A stretch of 64,000 nucleotides of DNA from an uncultured Flavobacteriales bacterium. GTDB taxonomy: Bacteria > Bacteroidota > Bacteroidia > Flavobacteriales_D > Crocinitomicaceae. The stretch lies in NCBI GenBank assembly GCA_913054135.1, contig CAJXJK010000003.1, forward strand, positions 62,001-126,000. The letters are read 5' to 3'. This document shows, piece by piece, positions 25,202 through 35,025 of this stretch. How positions within the stretch are numbered: position 1 is the stretch's first letter; every line of letters begins with the position of its first letter. The position numbers were made by a program, and so were the translations under genes. Below the pieces are notes generated by a model, which saw nothing but the letters and a program-made list of their open reading frames with translations, was not told the DNA's origin and did not search any database.

Positions 25202-26239
25202 TTAGATTTTATCTTTCAATTTCGACTCTGTCTTCAGGCCATCAGCCAGCACTTCTTCTACCCATTTTTTACCCCATTCTGCAATCTCTTCTTCAGACCA
25301 TAATTCTGGATAAAAAATTCTTCTTTGAAATCTAGGAGGTAAATACTTTTGCCAGTTGGTTCCACCAGTTCCTTTTGATTCACCCTTTCCTCTTGCTAAG
25401 TAAGTCACAGCCGTTCTATAATGAACAAGTGGCCAATTAATGTTTACATTCACATCAATCTCCCTCATTTCTTTCAATAATTCAGGATCTTTTTGATCAG
25501 CTTCTGAAAGGCCTTTATACTTCTTCCATAAATTCATAGGTTGATATTCATCCGCGAATTCATGAAAATAATCTAGATACTTATTTTCGAAATCTCTAAG
25601 TGTTAAGGTTTTTTCTCCTGTTCCTTCAACAATGGCGCCTCTTCTCCAGTAAATGTTATCAAGCTGAGTATGATAATCAGAGTCCCATAATTGTTTTCTT
25701 TCGTTTTCATGAACAAGGTATTTCAAGTCAGTACACGAAATTTCAATTTTTCTATATGAAGCAGTTTGAAAACCACTTGCCGAAAGCAATGACATTCTAA
25801 ACTTAGTGAATTGGTCTTTCTCCATTCCCAAACGCATCACATCAAATGAACGCGTTAAAGTGTTGAAGTACATGTTGCACCTCTTTAATCGAGCAATAAA
25901 AAAGTCTTTGTCTAATTTGTCATTCCATCCTAAATCTTGACCAATCTCTGATATGATTTTTCCGTTTCGACAAATTTGATCCAGCTCATGTTGTATTAAA
26001 TAAAAATACAACTCTGTGATTTGATGATAGACTATGAAGATTTTCTCGTCCGGGAAATCAGTTTTGGGCTTTTGTAAACTCAACAATGCGTCCACCTCAA
26101 TATAATCCCAATATGCTAAAGGGTTAGCATATATCAACCCATCCAAATAAGAATCTAAGTCTTGCCCAATTGAGGCATACTTGTCTTTTAAAATTTGGAT
26201 TTTTTTTAATGTGTTCTCTGAAATCTCCATAATCTTCAA
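25202..26239 (-). CDS. tryptophan 2,3-dioxygenase family protein
   Basis: 345 aa. Haem enzyme that opens the indole ring of tryptophan to N-formylkynurenine. Family signatures: YANPLAYWDYIEVDALLSLQ, then IFIVYHQITELYFYLIQHELDQI with the distal-pocket histidine, RCNMYFNTLTRSFDVM, and WPLVHYRTAVTYLARGKGESKGTGGTNWQKYLPPRF with the axial histidine candidate and the GTGG loop. This belongs to the Bacteroidota-type branch. No other kynurenine-pathway gene is near, and it converges on the preceding FGE-like gene with 1 bp between stops. Confidence 0.88.
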   Translation of the reverse strand: MKIMEISENTLKKIQILKDKYASIGQDLDSYLDGLIYANPLAYWDYIEVDALLSLQKPKTDFPDEKIFIVYHQITELYFYLIQHELDQICRNGKIISEIGQDLGWNDKLDKDFFIARLKRCNMYFNTLTRSFDVMRLGMEKDQFTKFRMSLLSASGFQTASYRKIEISCTDLKYLVHENERKQLWDSDYHTQLDNIYWRRGAIVEGTGEKTLTLRDFENKYLDYFHEFADEYQPMNLWKKYKGLSEADQKDPELLKEMREIDVNVNINWPLVHYRTAVTYLARGKGESKGTGGTNWQKYLPPRFQRRIFYPELWSEEEIAEWGKKWVEEVLADGLKTESKLKDKI

Positions 26240-26374
26240 TTGAATGGCTAATATAATTAAAAGCCGACAGCCTAAAACTGATTCAAGTCATATAAGCTTA
26301 TTATATTAAGAGCGCACCCATGATTAAAAGGTAACCTTTCGTTTCTATCGACATATAGAACCGAAGCTGTTCAA

Positions 26375-27667
26375 ATGAAGACAAAGTTTTTAATATTCCA
26401 CTTTCTGATATTTGCGTCATTATGCTCTGCTCAAAAGCGAATTGATTATAGTAGGCAGATTCATTGTGAAAAGGTAACTAACAATAGAGCTGATGGCGAA
26501 ATCTACTCAGTTATCTACAATTCTCAAAAAGGAAATGCCTATCATTTTAAAATGGATGAGTTTCAAAACGGCCTTCTTCAAATTTCAGAATTTGATTGGC
26601 ATGACGAAAACGAAAGCAAGGGCGTGTCATACAGTATTAACCACGAAGAGAACGAAGAATCATTTGGCATGAATTGGTATTTCGTTGATCCCTCAACTTC
26701 ATTTATTTATTCGTTCAGTCTAGATGTTTTCAATGAAGAACTTGGAATTGATTCGAGGGCTACGATTGAATGTGATAAAGAAGGTTCTCAGTTTGAAAGA
26801 GAATTTGAAATAACCCCAGCATTAGTAAAACAAACTGAAAAGTTTGTTAAACATCATTTAGCCGACACGACTCCTTTTGACTTTGAATTTCCAATTTTCG
26901 ATTTATCCGTTTTAAATCAACCCATTTATGCATGGCATTCATCAGTAGAAGAGTTTGAAAACAACATTAAAATTCAATACAACATAGACAGTATCTTTGA
27001 AAAAGGCACATATATTATCGACTTTGACTCTTCATATGTGTGGGACAAAATTCAAGACGACAAAGTGCTTCATCACTTTCAGCACGGCAAACAGCTTCAA
27101 ATTTGGGAAGGTGAATTTCATGCAAAAAGCAAGTATGCCCGAATCATACTGACCTCAAACCTTAAAGACACAACCTACAAAATTGAGTACAGCAGAAACA
27201 AGCATAATGAAAAGCCATATCACGACATTGAAGTCACTCATTACTTAACCGAGCACACCGACAGCATTGATATTCAAAAAAGATACATTCATATTGAGTA
27301 CGATAAGTATCAGATTCCTATTTACAGAGAAATGAAAGCCGTCACCTTTGATGGTCAAGAAGTGTATTCTATTTGGGGGAAAAAGTTAAAAGAAGATCAA
27401 ATCATCAGCCAACTTTACGTCAAAGATGCTGAAGGGAAGTCACATTACATTGAGATCTATCCTCCCAATATTCAATTAGCAACATACACGGTTCCTTTAA
27501 CAAGGAAAAAATATCGTCCTAGAAGGATGTCCTCAAGAAAACGAAACCGTAAAACGCTCAAGAATATTAAACAGGAATACAAACTAGTTGAAAAGACCAG
27601 AGGGCACAAAATTTTTATTTCAGATAGAGGTGGCAACTTCTTGATTAAGGAGGTTTTTTATGAATAG
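26375..27667 (+). CDS. secreted protein of unknown function
   Basis: 430 aa, not recognised. Signal peptide MKTKFLIFHFLIFASLCSA. The mature protein is rich in acidic and aromatic residues with beta-strand-like spacing (YHFKMDEFQNGLLQISEFDWHDENES, KYARIILTSNLKDTTYKIEYSRNKHNEKPYHDIEVTHYL). The last 70 residues are strongly basic (KKYRPRRMSSRKRNRKTLKNIKQEY). No sorting domain is seen at the C-terminus, which ends ISDRGGNFLIKEVFYE. Probably periplasmic or surface-exposed. Confidence 0.6.
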   Translation: MKTKFLIFHFLIFASLCSAQKRIDYSRQIHCEKVTNNRADGEIYSVIYNSQKGNAYHFKMDEFQNGLLQISEFDWHDENESKGVSYSINHEENEESFGMNWYFVDPSTSFIYSFSLDVFNEELGIDSRATIECDKEGSQFEREFEITPALVKQTEKFVKHHLADTTPFDFEFPIFDLSVLNQPIYAWHSSVEEFENNIKIQYNIDSIFEKGTYIIDFDSSYVWDKIQDDKVLHHFQHGKQLQIWEGEFHAKSKYARIILTSNLKDTTYKIEYSRNKHNEKPYHDIEVTHYLTEHTDSIDIQKRYIHIEYDKYQIPIYREMKAVTFDGQEVYSIWGKKLKEDQIISQLYVKDAEGKSHYIEIYPPNIQLATYTVPLTRKKYRPRRMSSRKRNRKTLKNIKQEYKLVEKTRGHKIFISDRGGNFLIKEVFYE

Positions 27668-27828
27668 TCACTATCAAAAAACTTTCTTTATTCAATACGT
27701 TTTATTTATAACAAATTTGAATCTACTTTTTTAAAGTGCTGGCTGTGAGGTATTTTTTCCCTACTTTCGGCCTATCCAATAGAATTCTATAACCGTAAAA
27801 AGAGTTCTAGCGATTAAAAATTTTAAAC

Positions 27829-30087
27829 ATGAAAAAGATACTATTACTAGCTACCTCATTGATGTTGGGGTCAGTTTATTCATTGGCTGCCACAGGTGGC
27901 CCAGACGCATATGGATATACTTGGATTGATAGCAATGAAGGAGGAGGACCTACCTTTGGATGGATTGATATTACCGGAACCGGAACTTTGGTTACTGGCT
28001 TAACTGATGATAACTCAGTTGCGGCAATCTCAATGGGAATGGATTTTCATTACTATTGGGGTGATTATGGAAATATCAAGATTGGATCAAATGGATGGTT
28101 GAGTTTTGATAACCCAGCAAACATTGCACATTGTTTCCCAACAATTCCTACTCCTGGTGGAGCCTCAGACAATTTTTTAGCTCCTTTCATGACTGATTTA
28201 AATTTCTCAGGTGGAGGAAATATTGGTGAAGTATATTACTATCATGACGTAGGTAACGAGCAGTTTATTGTAAGTTATGAAAACGTGCCATGGTGGGTAA
28301 ATGCAGTACCAGACTACATTGGAGACAATTCGTTTCAAGTAATTTTAGATGCTACTGATTCATCTATTACCTTTCAATATCAAAATGCTGATGCACTTAA
28401 CTTCAATGACATTGCTGGTTGTGCTTCTGATTTAGTTATCGGAATTGAAGGTCCTACCGGAACTATGGGCTTAATGACGAATCAAGATGTCATGCCTTCA
28501 AATAACTACGCTATCAAGTTTGTTTATCCTAATCCTGTTTTAATTTCAGTACCAGATGTAACTCCATTCTGGACACTGAACCCTGAAAGAGGAGGAGACT
28601 TTCATTTTGATGGTCAAAGTGTTCAAATTCCAATAAACATCAAAACTGTTGGGAATGTTGACGTCACAACAGATATTGCTGTTGATGTGGTTGTTCAAGA
28701 TCAATTTCTTACAACTGTTGGAACTTTCAATACAACAATCATTGGTGGAATCACCATGGGTAATGACTCAACGGTTCAATACACTTGGGTACCATCAGGT
28801 TTAGGTCAATACTCGGTAAGAACGGTTGTGACTAACATAGATGATATTAATATTACGAACGACACCCTAATAACCGAAATCGAGATTTTAGATCCTTCTC
28901 CGGTTCCAGGTCGTTATTCATACATTAACGAAACGGATGTAATGCAAAGTACTATCGCATGGAATTCAGGTAATGATGACGGAGTAGGTTCTCGTTTTGT
29001 GCCTAACTCTTATCCAGTTGTTATTGATTCAATTGGTGGATTTGTTGGCGGAGTTGGAGATGTTGTCTTAGAGCTTTACGCAGATGACGGAGTAAATAAT
29101 TTACCTGGTACACTATTGCATACAGAGACATTCTTGTCTGGGTCTGTTAATATGAATGCCTGGATTACTTCTACTTTAACAGTTCCTGACACAATTTTCT
29201 CAGGAGGTTTTTATGTAGTTTGGATTCAACCAAATACTGCAACTACGAACTTAGGAACAATACTGACTCCTCCATTTTCAAGAAGAAATGTTGAGCTCGT
29301 TTCAGGATGGGAAGTTTATAGAGATAACGAAACACAAGAATTTATGTTAGAAGCTTGGGGTAATGGACTTTGTTCTTCTTTAACGTCTACTTCAACTTTT
29401 ACATCTGTAAGTTGCCCTGGTGGAACTGACGGATCAATTGATTTAACTCCAGTTGGAGGTCTACCTGGTCTTGCAGGTTATAGTTTCTCTTGGACGAATG
29501 GAGCTGGAACAGCTGAAGATCCAACAGGATTAGCGGCTGGAACTTACGAAGTGACAGTAACTGACTCTGTAGGATGTGAACACGTTTCAACAATCATTTT
29601 GACTGAGCCTGTAACGATCACAGGAAGTTCAACTACATCTGATGAAATTGGCGGATCTGACGGATCAATTGATTTGACTGTAATTGGAGGAACACCTCCT
29701 TATACTTATAGCTGGGACAATGGTGCCGGAACAGATGAAGACCCAACAGGATTGGCTGCCGGAATTTATACGGTAACAATTACAGATGATAACGGATGTA
29801 CCAATACGTACTCTGATACAGTTAACAGTCAGTTAGGATTGACAAATGAAAAACTTGATCAAAACTGGACCATCTTCCCGAATCCTTCTGAAGCTGATTT
29901 TGTTATCAGATTAGACAATGGTTTTGATACCAATGCTCAGATTGAGATTATGGATGTTCAAGGTCGAATTGTTTATAAAAGTACAGCCAAAGCTACACAG
30001 TCGGTAAGAATTAAAGAGGCTGGTGTTTACATGGTAGTTTTAAGTTCGCCTGAAGGTAAATCAGTCAAAAGACTGGTCATCCAATAG
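27829..30087 (+). CDS. T9SS type A cargo protein with SprB repeats
   Basis: 752 aa. Signal peptide MKKILLLATSLMLGSVYSLAA, an N-terminal beta-rich region (about 22-235, with GDYGNIKIGSNGWLSFDNPANIAHCFPTIPTPGG, NIDO/adhesin-like), a CARDB-like domain (about 240-345), a further beta domain (about 350-510), and two SprB repeats. The repeats are CPGGTDGSIDLTPVGG ... GTYEVTVTDSVGC and GSDGSIDLTVIGGTPPYTYSW ... GIYTVTITDDNGC. A T9SS type A sorting domain follows (WTIFPNPSEADFVIRL ... GVYMVVLSSPEGKSVKRLVIQ). The protein should be exported by T9SS and cleaved or attached at the surface. Monocistronic, ending in a strong terminator. Confidence 0.9.
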   Translation: MKKILLLATSLMLGSVYSLAATGGPDAYGYTWIDSNEGGGPTFGWIDITGTGTLVTGLTDDNSVAAISMGMDFHYYWGDYGNIKIGSNGWLSFDNPANIAHCFPTIPTPGGASDNFLAPFMTDLNFSGGGNIGEVYYYHDVGNEQFIVSYENVPWWVNAVPDYIGDNSFQVILDATDSSITFQYQNADALNFNDIAGCASDLVIGIEGPTGTMGLMTNQDVMPSNNYAIKFVYPNPVLISVPDVTPFWTLNPERGGDFHFDGQSVQIPINIKTVGNVDVTTDIAVDVVVQDQFLTTVGTFNTTIIGGITMGNDSTVQYTWVPSGLGQYSVRTVVTNIDDINITNDTLITEIEILDPSPVPGRYSYINETDVMQSTIAWNSGNDDGVGSRFVPNSYPVVIDSIGGFVGGVGDVVLELYADDGVNNLPGTLLHTETFLSGSVNMNAWITSTLTVPDTIFSGGFYVVWIQPNTATTNLGTILTPPFSRRNVELVSGWEVYRDNETQEFMLEAWGNGLCSSLTSTSTFTSVSCPGGTDGSIDLTPVGGLPGLAGYSFSWTNGAGTAEDPTGLAAGTYEVTVTDSVGCEHVSTIILTEPVTITGSSTTSDEIGGSDGSIDLTVIGGTPPYTYSWDNGAGTDEDPTGLAAGIYTVTITDDNGCTNTYSDTVNSQLGLTNEKLDQNWTIFPNPSEADFVIRLDNGFDTNAQIEIMDVQGRIVYKSTAKATQSVRIKEAGVYMVVLSSPEGKSVKRLVIQ

Positions 30088-30106
30088 CAACCGAACCAAC
30101 TTATTT

Positions 30107-30143
30107 AAACGGGAGTTTTCTTTTGAAGACTCCCGTTTTTTTT
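30107..30143 (+). terminator. intrinsic terminator after the SprB-repeat T9SS gene
   Basis: AAACGGGAGT (30107-30116) pairs perfectly with ACTCCCGTTT (30129-30138), 12-nt loop, followed by T residues to 30143. It lies 20 bp after the stop codon of the 752-aa gene. Confidence 0.88.
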
Positions 30144-30229
30144 GATTTCTAATAAATGCCTAATTTATGATTTGAACTACTAAAAGGTTGACGGGCACCA
30201 ATGATCTATAAAATAAAGCTTACCTAATG

Positions 30230-31054
30230 TTATTTTACATATGACATTGGATTAGCAAGACCTTCCCACTTTACTAAGTGCATTTTGATGGTTCCTACTT
30301 GAATCTTTGCCTTGGCCATAATCGGAATTTTATTTCCGTCATCAGTAATGTAAGCTACTAAGGCGTCATCACTTTTAAATACTCTTCCTTGTTCAACTAG
30401 AGGAGAGAACTTGTGACATCTGAACTTTCCTTTTCTAGTCTTGATTACTTCTTTTCCTAAGTACTTGATTTTAGTATCAAAGATTTCGTCATCTAAGAAA
30501 ATAGGCACTTCAAAAACGTCTCCTTTTTTAGCGTGAGTAAAGTCTAAAGTTCTAGCATAATAAAAGGCTGAGATCATGTCTTGTACTTTACTTGGTACGG
30601 CGAACTCTTTCCCTTTTTGAGTTTTTACTTTGTTCTTGTGTTGAAAGAAAGTATAATCTTGATTGATCTTGAATCCACCTTCATCTACTCTTCTTTTAAA
30701 AACCCAAGGAACTATTGATTTCTTATCTACATACGATTCGTAAACGTCATTCACTTTATAAAACCACTCAAAAGCTGATATGGTTTTTCCAACTCCTCTA
30801 ACTCTCCATAGTTGACGTCCTTTTACAGTTCGCTTGGTTGGTAATACTTGCAATGTTGCTTCACCGGCATCCCAAACGCCATATGTCATTCTATATACCA
30901 GTTTCTCACCTGGCTTAAATGCTTTTTGTTTTAAGTCTCTGAATGCATCACCATCTTCAACGATTTCGTTTTCTACCGTTTCATCTGTGATTGGATCTGC
31001 GTTTGCTATTGCTGCAAAACTCAGGGCCGTTAAGGCTAAAATTAGTTTTTGCAT
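30230..31054 (-). CDS. DUF3108 domain-containing exported protein
   Basis: 274 aa. Signal peptide MQKLILALTALSFAAIANA. It matches the DUF3108 pattern: FKPGEKLVYRMTYGVWDAGEATLQV near the start, WRVRGVGKTISAFEWFYKVNDVYESYVDKKSIVPWVFKRRVDEGGFKINQDYTF in the middle, and DGNKIPIMAKAKIQVGTIKMHLVKWEG near the end. Members are predicted periplasmic beta-barrel-like proteins with unknown function. It is separated from the upstream glycosyltransferase genes by 250 bp that hold several hairpins. Confidence 0.9.
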   Translation of the reverse strand: MQKLILALTALSFAAIANADPITDETVENEIVEDGDAFRDLKQKAFKPGEKLVYRMTYGVWDAGEATLQVLPTKRTVKGRQLWRVRGVGKTISAFEWFYKVNDVYESYVDKKSIVPWVFKRRVDEGGFKINQDYTFFQHKNKVKTQKGKEFAVPSKVQDMISAFYYARTLDFTHAKKGDVFEVPIFLDDEIFDTKIKYLGKEVIKTRKGKFRCHKFSPLVEQGRVFKSDDALVAYITDDGNKIPIMAKAKIQVGTIKMHLVKWEGLANPMSYVK

Positions 31055-31163
31055 GATATTGTGTTTTATGGTTATGTCTGTTGTAAATCAAATTCAATGC
31101 CAAACCCATTTTTTGGATTCCTTTAATACAAAGGGATAGCGGTCATTAATTGGTAGAAACTAC

Positions 31164-31259
31164 AAATGGCTCAACGAGAGAGCCATTTAAGTAAGAATCT
31201 CTACTAAAAATTTGCTTTAACAGAGAAATCTCTGTATATTTAAAACAGAGTAAGTAGTT
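31164..31259. other. intergenic hairpin cluster with alternative pairing
   Basis: AAATGGCTC/GAGCCATTT (31164-31188) forms a perfect 9-bp hairpin. Further on, ACAGAGA (31220-31226) can pair with TCTCTGT (31229-31235), and CTCTGT of that same strand can instead pair with ACAGAG (31245-31250), which is followed by TAAGTAGTTTTTTT. The two structures exclude each other, as in an attenuator. No plus-strand gene follows, so this may be a small RNA, a leader of the DUF3108 gene on the minus strand, or chance. Confidence 0.35.
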
Positions 31260-31275
31260 TTTTTCATTTCAAAAG

Positions 31276-31316
31276 TTGATGGGCTTAGCGTTTAGTTAAG
31301 CTCATCAATTTTTTTT
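31276..31316. terminator. terminator-like hairpin at the end of the GT9 gene
   Basis: TTGATGGGCTTA (31276-31287) pairs with TAAGCTCATCAA (31297-31308) with one G-T wobble. A run of eight T lies on the plus side and CTTTT on the minus side. It overlaps the stop codon of the GT9 gene at 31305, whose transcription it would end on the minus strand. The stronger T-run points to the plus strand. Confidence 0.6.
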
Positions 31317-32306
31317 AAGCCTATTTGTAATGGCTTTCTCTACTAAACGGACATCTATTTTCAAAGGTTGGGTCTCTTCTGACTTTTTTTCAGATTTCAA
31401 TATATCTACCTGAATGCCAAGTGGTTGCCAACGGCCAGAATGAATTGGTCTTCTCTCTTCGAATAATCCTACAGCTTGAATGTTACAAATTCCCGCAATA
31501 TGTAATGGACCTGTAGAAGCTGCTACCAAACTATCTGATTTTGAAATAAATGCAATCAACTCATCTAAGTTCATCTTACCTGAAAGATCATGAATATTTG
31601 GCTGGTTCGGAATCTTAGACCTGAAAAACTCGGCTTCTTTCTCTGTTCCGGTAATAAAAACTTCGTGATTGTTGGAATCCAATTGCACGGCAAGTTTCAT
31701 GAAATTATCTACTCCCCATTCAACCGCACTACCCTGAGATTTGGGATGTAAAATGACATTCTTTTTGGTTGATGATAATCTGTTTGCCAAGTCAGAACCC
31801 AATTCAGGAATCTTATTGAATCCTAAAAAATCAGTTAGATCAGCAAGAGAATAATCATTTGTGATACCAAGGGGAACTAGGAGCTTCACGTTCAGCTGCG
31901 ATTCATGCAGGTCAGAATTCTTTCGCGTAAAATTAGGCCTGTGGTTGCAGCTTAACAAATTATAAACCCTATGAGATGTTCCAATTCTGTGCTGTATGCC
32001 TGCTCGTTTTGCCAAGCGCGCTATTTCCTTTCTCGGAAAGACGTGAATGAAAGTATCTACCTCTTGCTCTTTCAACCATGAAACTTGTTTGTCATATGAG
32101 AGCTCATTGAGAATAGCCCATTCCCAAACCTCATCAACATGCTCTGAACATTGAATGATTGGTTTTGTGTAGGTGTTTCCTAAAAATACAATTTGAGCTT
32201 CAGGGAATTTCTTTTTAAGAATACCGGCTAATGGCAAAGTGAGAACAACATCTCCAATGCTGTCAGTTCTTGAAATGACTATTTTTTTAGGATTGATTTT
32301 AGCCAT
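31305..32306 (-). CDS. glycosyltransferase family 9 (heptosyltransferase-like)
   Basis: 333 aa. GT-B fold enzyme of the LPS heptosyltransferase type. The N-terminal domain has KIVISRTDSIGDVVLTLPLAGILKKKFPEAQIVFLG. The C-terminal nucleotide-sugar domain has VILHPKSQGSAVEWGVDNFMKLAVQL, FITGTEKEAEFF, and LIAFISKSDSLVAASTGPLHIAGICNIQAVGLF, the donor-binding signature. It overlaps the upstream GT2 gene by 8 bp, so the two act in the same pathway, most likely adding LPS-core or lipooligosaccharide sugars. The exact sugar cannot be told. Confidence 0.92.
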   Translation of the reverse strand: MAKINPKKIVISRTDSIGDVVLTLPLAGILKKKFPEAQIVFLGNTYTKPIIQCSEHVDEVWEWAILNELSYDKQVSWLKEQEVDTFIHVFPRKEIARLAKRAGIQHRIGTSHRVYNLLSCNHRPNFTRKNSDLHESQLNVKLLVPLGITNDYSLADLTDFLGFNKIPELGSDLANRLSSTKKNVILHPKSQGSAVEWGVDNFMKLAVQLDSNNHEVFITGTEKEAEFFRSKIPNQPNIHDLSGKMNLDELIAFISKSDSLVAASTGPLHIAGICNIQAVGLFEERRPIHSGRWQPLGIQVDILKSEKKSEETQPLKIDVRLVEKAITNRLKKN

Positions 32307-33057
32307 TTTCTTTATTCAATTTTCTAAGTGTTTTGTATTTCAAAATGTTTGATTTCGCAGAGATCTGAGCGACTTTGAAACCGGCCCATCCATCTAAGAA
32401 TCCTGCTCTGATAAAATACATTGAAAAGAAACGAGCAAAGGCTGAAAAATAGGGCTTCAATGCTCCTGCTTTCTTTCCTGCAGCATTCATTTTTTGTGCT
32501 GTTAACAAGGAGTATTTATCTGCCCTTTGCTTATGGTCTTTATAATCGTAATATGAATAATGATTAAGATGTCCTTTTATCAAAGTCTCAGCAACATCCT
32601 CTGAGAACTCTAATTCTTCATGAACGTACTCACCAACCCATTTGGCAATAGACTTCTTGAAAATTCTTATTTTCTTATCAGGATACCAACCAGAATGCTT
32701 AATCCAAGAACCGCAATAATTGGTCAATCGGTTTAGAATGTAAACCCCATTAAATCCATTCTTTTTGTGAGCTAAAACGTCAGTAATCATTTCAGCATCC
32801 AATTCTTCATCTGCATCTAACGAAAGTATCCAATCAAAAGAAGCTAAGTCGTTTGCAAAATTCTTTGATGCTGAGTAGCCCTTCCATTTTTCCTTTATAA
32901 ATCGAACATCATATTTAGAACAAATGGCCTCAGTATTGTCAGTTGATAAGCTATCCAAGACAATAATTTCATCAGCCACTTCAACCACAGATTTCAGAGC
33001 ACGTTCAATGTTGCGCTCTTCATTCAATGTGATTATGATGACAGATAATTTATCCAC
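32299..33057 (-). CDS. glycosyltransferase family 2, LPS core (WaaE/KdtX-like)
   Basis: 252 aa. GT-A fold: LSVIIITLNEERNIERALKSV, then IIVLDSLSTDNTEAIC and LSLDADEELDAEM with the DxD (about residues 87-89). GSWIKHSGWYPDKKIRIFKKSIAKWVGEYVHEELEF is typical of WaaE/KdtX inner-core glucosyltransferases. The C-terminus has a conserved amphipathic helix (FSAFARFFSMYFIRAGFLDGWAGFKVA). It overlaps the GT9 gene downstream. Confidence 0.9.
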   Translation of the reverse strand: MDKLSVIIITLNEERNIERALKSVVEVADEIIVLDSLSTDNTEAICSKYDVRFIKEKWKGYSASKNFANDLASFDWILSLDADEELDAEMITDVLAHKKNGFNGVYILNRLTNYCGSWIKHSGWYPDKKIRIFKKSIAKWVGEYVHEELEFSEDVAETLIKGHLNHYSYYDYKDHKQRADKYSLLTAQKMNAAGKKAGALKPYFSAFARFFSMYFIRAGFLDGWAGFKVAQISAKSNILKYKTLRKLNKENG

Positions 33058-33246
33058 GATTTAAAAGTAGTGATAATCGCAAACGAAGAAAGCTCAATTA
33101 TATTTAGTTGTAGACAGTTTGATGTTAGAATTCTTAGACATTAAACATAAATAACAAAACACATCTATCATTCCTTTAGCGGTCTTTCTAGGAAAAAGAT
33201 CATGACCGAACCAAAACACTAGGGTAACTTTTGTATTCCAAGACCT

Positions 33247-35025
33247 TTACATGTACTGATCTGATTTATAGTGCGTGATGAAAAACTCACGGTAAGTTGA
33301 TTTCTCATCCGTGTCACCGTTCCAAAAGAATAGTTTTATAGTGTCAGTGAAATTCTCATTAGGCTCAACTAAGAACTCCATATTCACCCATTCTTCTTCT
33401 TTAACAAACTCCTTAAAGTAGATTGGAAAGCTCACTTCTTGAAGATAATCTTCCCTCTTTTGTAAGACAACAACTGCCCTCGTTTCTTGAATTACAGACT
33501 GAGCTTTTACTTCAAATTTTACGACCAATTTACTTTCAGTGCTAACTGAACTTTCTCTCAAATATGTTTGGGCCACTGCACTGTAAGTGTTTTCTGATGA
33601 AACATCCGTTTCCCAATCAAACTTTGAATAATACTCATAGTTCTCTCCTTTTGTTGGTGGATTTTGAGATAGCGTCTCTTCTTCAAGTAATTGCCAATGC
33701 TCTTTTGGATAAACTCTTGCTTTCTTTTCAAAGACTAAAAAGTTATTCCAATACTGCTCTTGTGTGGCCGACCCAAATTGAATGATTCCGTTCTTGATTT
33801 GATAAGCCTGGGCAATATTGAAAAAGACGAACAAGACTGCTAAGCCAGCTGATACTTTTAGCAAAACCGGCTTGGAAAGCAAGAATTTTATGATTGTTGC
33901 CAATAAAAATGCCAGTAAAATGTAGTGATCAATCATGACTCTTTGGGACATGCCCGCTCCATAATACCAACACCACCAGCTCGAAAAGATGTAAATAGCC
34001 AGAAGGTAGAATACAACAGCAATTGCAAACTGTTTTTTGTTTTCTTTGAAAAGCAAATAAAGGCCGAAAATCAAAACCGGAATTACAAATGGCGTGTAGG
34101 TCATCCAACCTTTGGTGTAAGAGAAAATAAATTCAAAAAAATGAGGATGAGCAAAGTCAAAACCCTCTTCACCATATGAATAAACAATCCAATTCCCAGT
34201 TTGTGCTTTCCAAAGAAGAAAGGGTAAGGCAACCAAAGGCAAACCAATCAAGGCAAATTTCCAAATCTCTTTTGAGAATATTCGTTTAAAGATGGATTTA
34301 TAAAAATCAATTGACGGAAAGAAGAAGAAGATAAGACCAGCCACCAGGACATTTGTAGGTCTCGTGATGCCTATTAAAACAAGCAAGCCAAAAGCAATGA
34401 CAAGCCATTTGGTTTTCTCATCTGTTTTGAAATTTAATAGACACAAAAGCAATCCATTGATCATAAAGAAATTATGGATGTGAGTGACCGATTGATCATA
34501 GACTGTATAGAAGAAAATATTGGTAGATAGTGCAATCAAAAAAGTGGTAAAAAGCGCCGTTTTTGATGAAAAATTGAGTTTTTCGAGCACTTTTCGCATA
34601 AAAACGAGCCCAAAAAAGAAATAAACCCAAATTCCGATATCAAACCAAAGTTGGTAAATAGTTGAAAATCCATCAGCAGGTTTACCCAATATCATGGCCG
34701 AAAGATGGCCGGCAAAAAAGAAGGGAGAATAGAGAACTGCGACTCCGGGGAAAGTCTTGTTTACTTTCTCGCCATCAACATCCATTATGAAATCTTTGAT
34801 GTGGCCGGGAGCATAATGTTGCTTGGCATCTCTTTCAATGAAAGTATAATCTAAGTCTTGATAGATAAAAATTGCGGGCAAGTAAGAATAGTATGCCTGA
34901 GCGTCACCAGCAATTGGCCGTTCATAAGGGCTAGTGATATCCTTTGAAACCAAATGGATAACAAATAAGCCTATGACTAATAATAAAAGTGCTTTCTGGT
35001 TTTTGAGAAAATTGATCATTTCCAA
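33247..35025 (-). CDS. polytopic membrane protein, possible GT-C glycosyltransferase
   Basis: 592 aa: about ten hydrophobic segments in the first 415 residues and a soluble C-terminal domain of about 175. GDAQAYYSYLPAIFIY (about 40-55) sits in the first loop, where GT-C enzymes keep a catalytic acidic residue. HYILLAFLLATIIKFLLS and RVMIDHY occur in later loops. The C-terminal part looks beta-rich and resembles no family I know. It overlaps the 229-aa gene upstream by 10 bp. Confidence 0.6.
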   Translation of the reverse strand: MEMINFLKNQKALLLLVIGLFVIHLVSKDITSPYERPIAGDAQAYYSYLPAIFIYQDLDYTFIERDAKQHYAPGHIKDFIMDVDGEKVNKTFPGVAVLYSPFFFAGHLSAMILGKPADGFSTIYQLWFDIGIWVYFFFGLVFMRKVLEKLNFSSKTALFTTFLIALSTNIFFYTVYDQSVTHIHNFFMINGLLLCLLNFKTDEKTKWLVIAFGLLVLIGITRPTNVLVAGLIFFFFPSIDFYKSIFKRIFSKEIWKFALIGLPLVALPFLLWKAQTGNWIVYSYGEEGFDFAHPHFFEFIFSYTKGWMTYTPFVIPVLIFGLYLLFKENKKQFAIAVVFYLLAIYIFSSWWCWYYGAGMSQRVMIDHYILLAFLLATIIKFLLSKPVLLKVSAGLAVLFVFFNIAQAYQIKNGIIQFGSATQEQYWNNFLVFEKKARVYPKEHWQLLEEETLSQNPPTKGENYEYYSKFDWETDVSSENTYSAVAQTYLRESSVSTESKLVVKFEVKAQSVIQETRAVVVLQKREDYLQEVSFPIYFKEFVKEEEWVNMEFLVEPNENFTDTIKLFFWNGDTDEKSTYREFFITHYKSDQYM

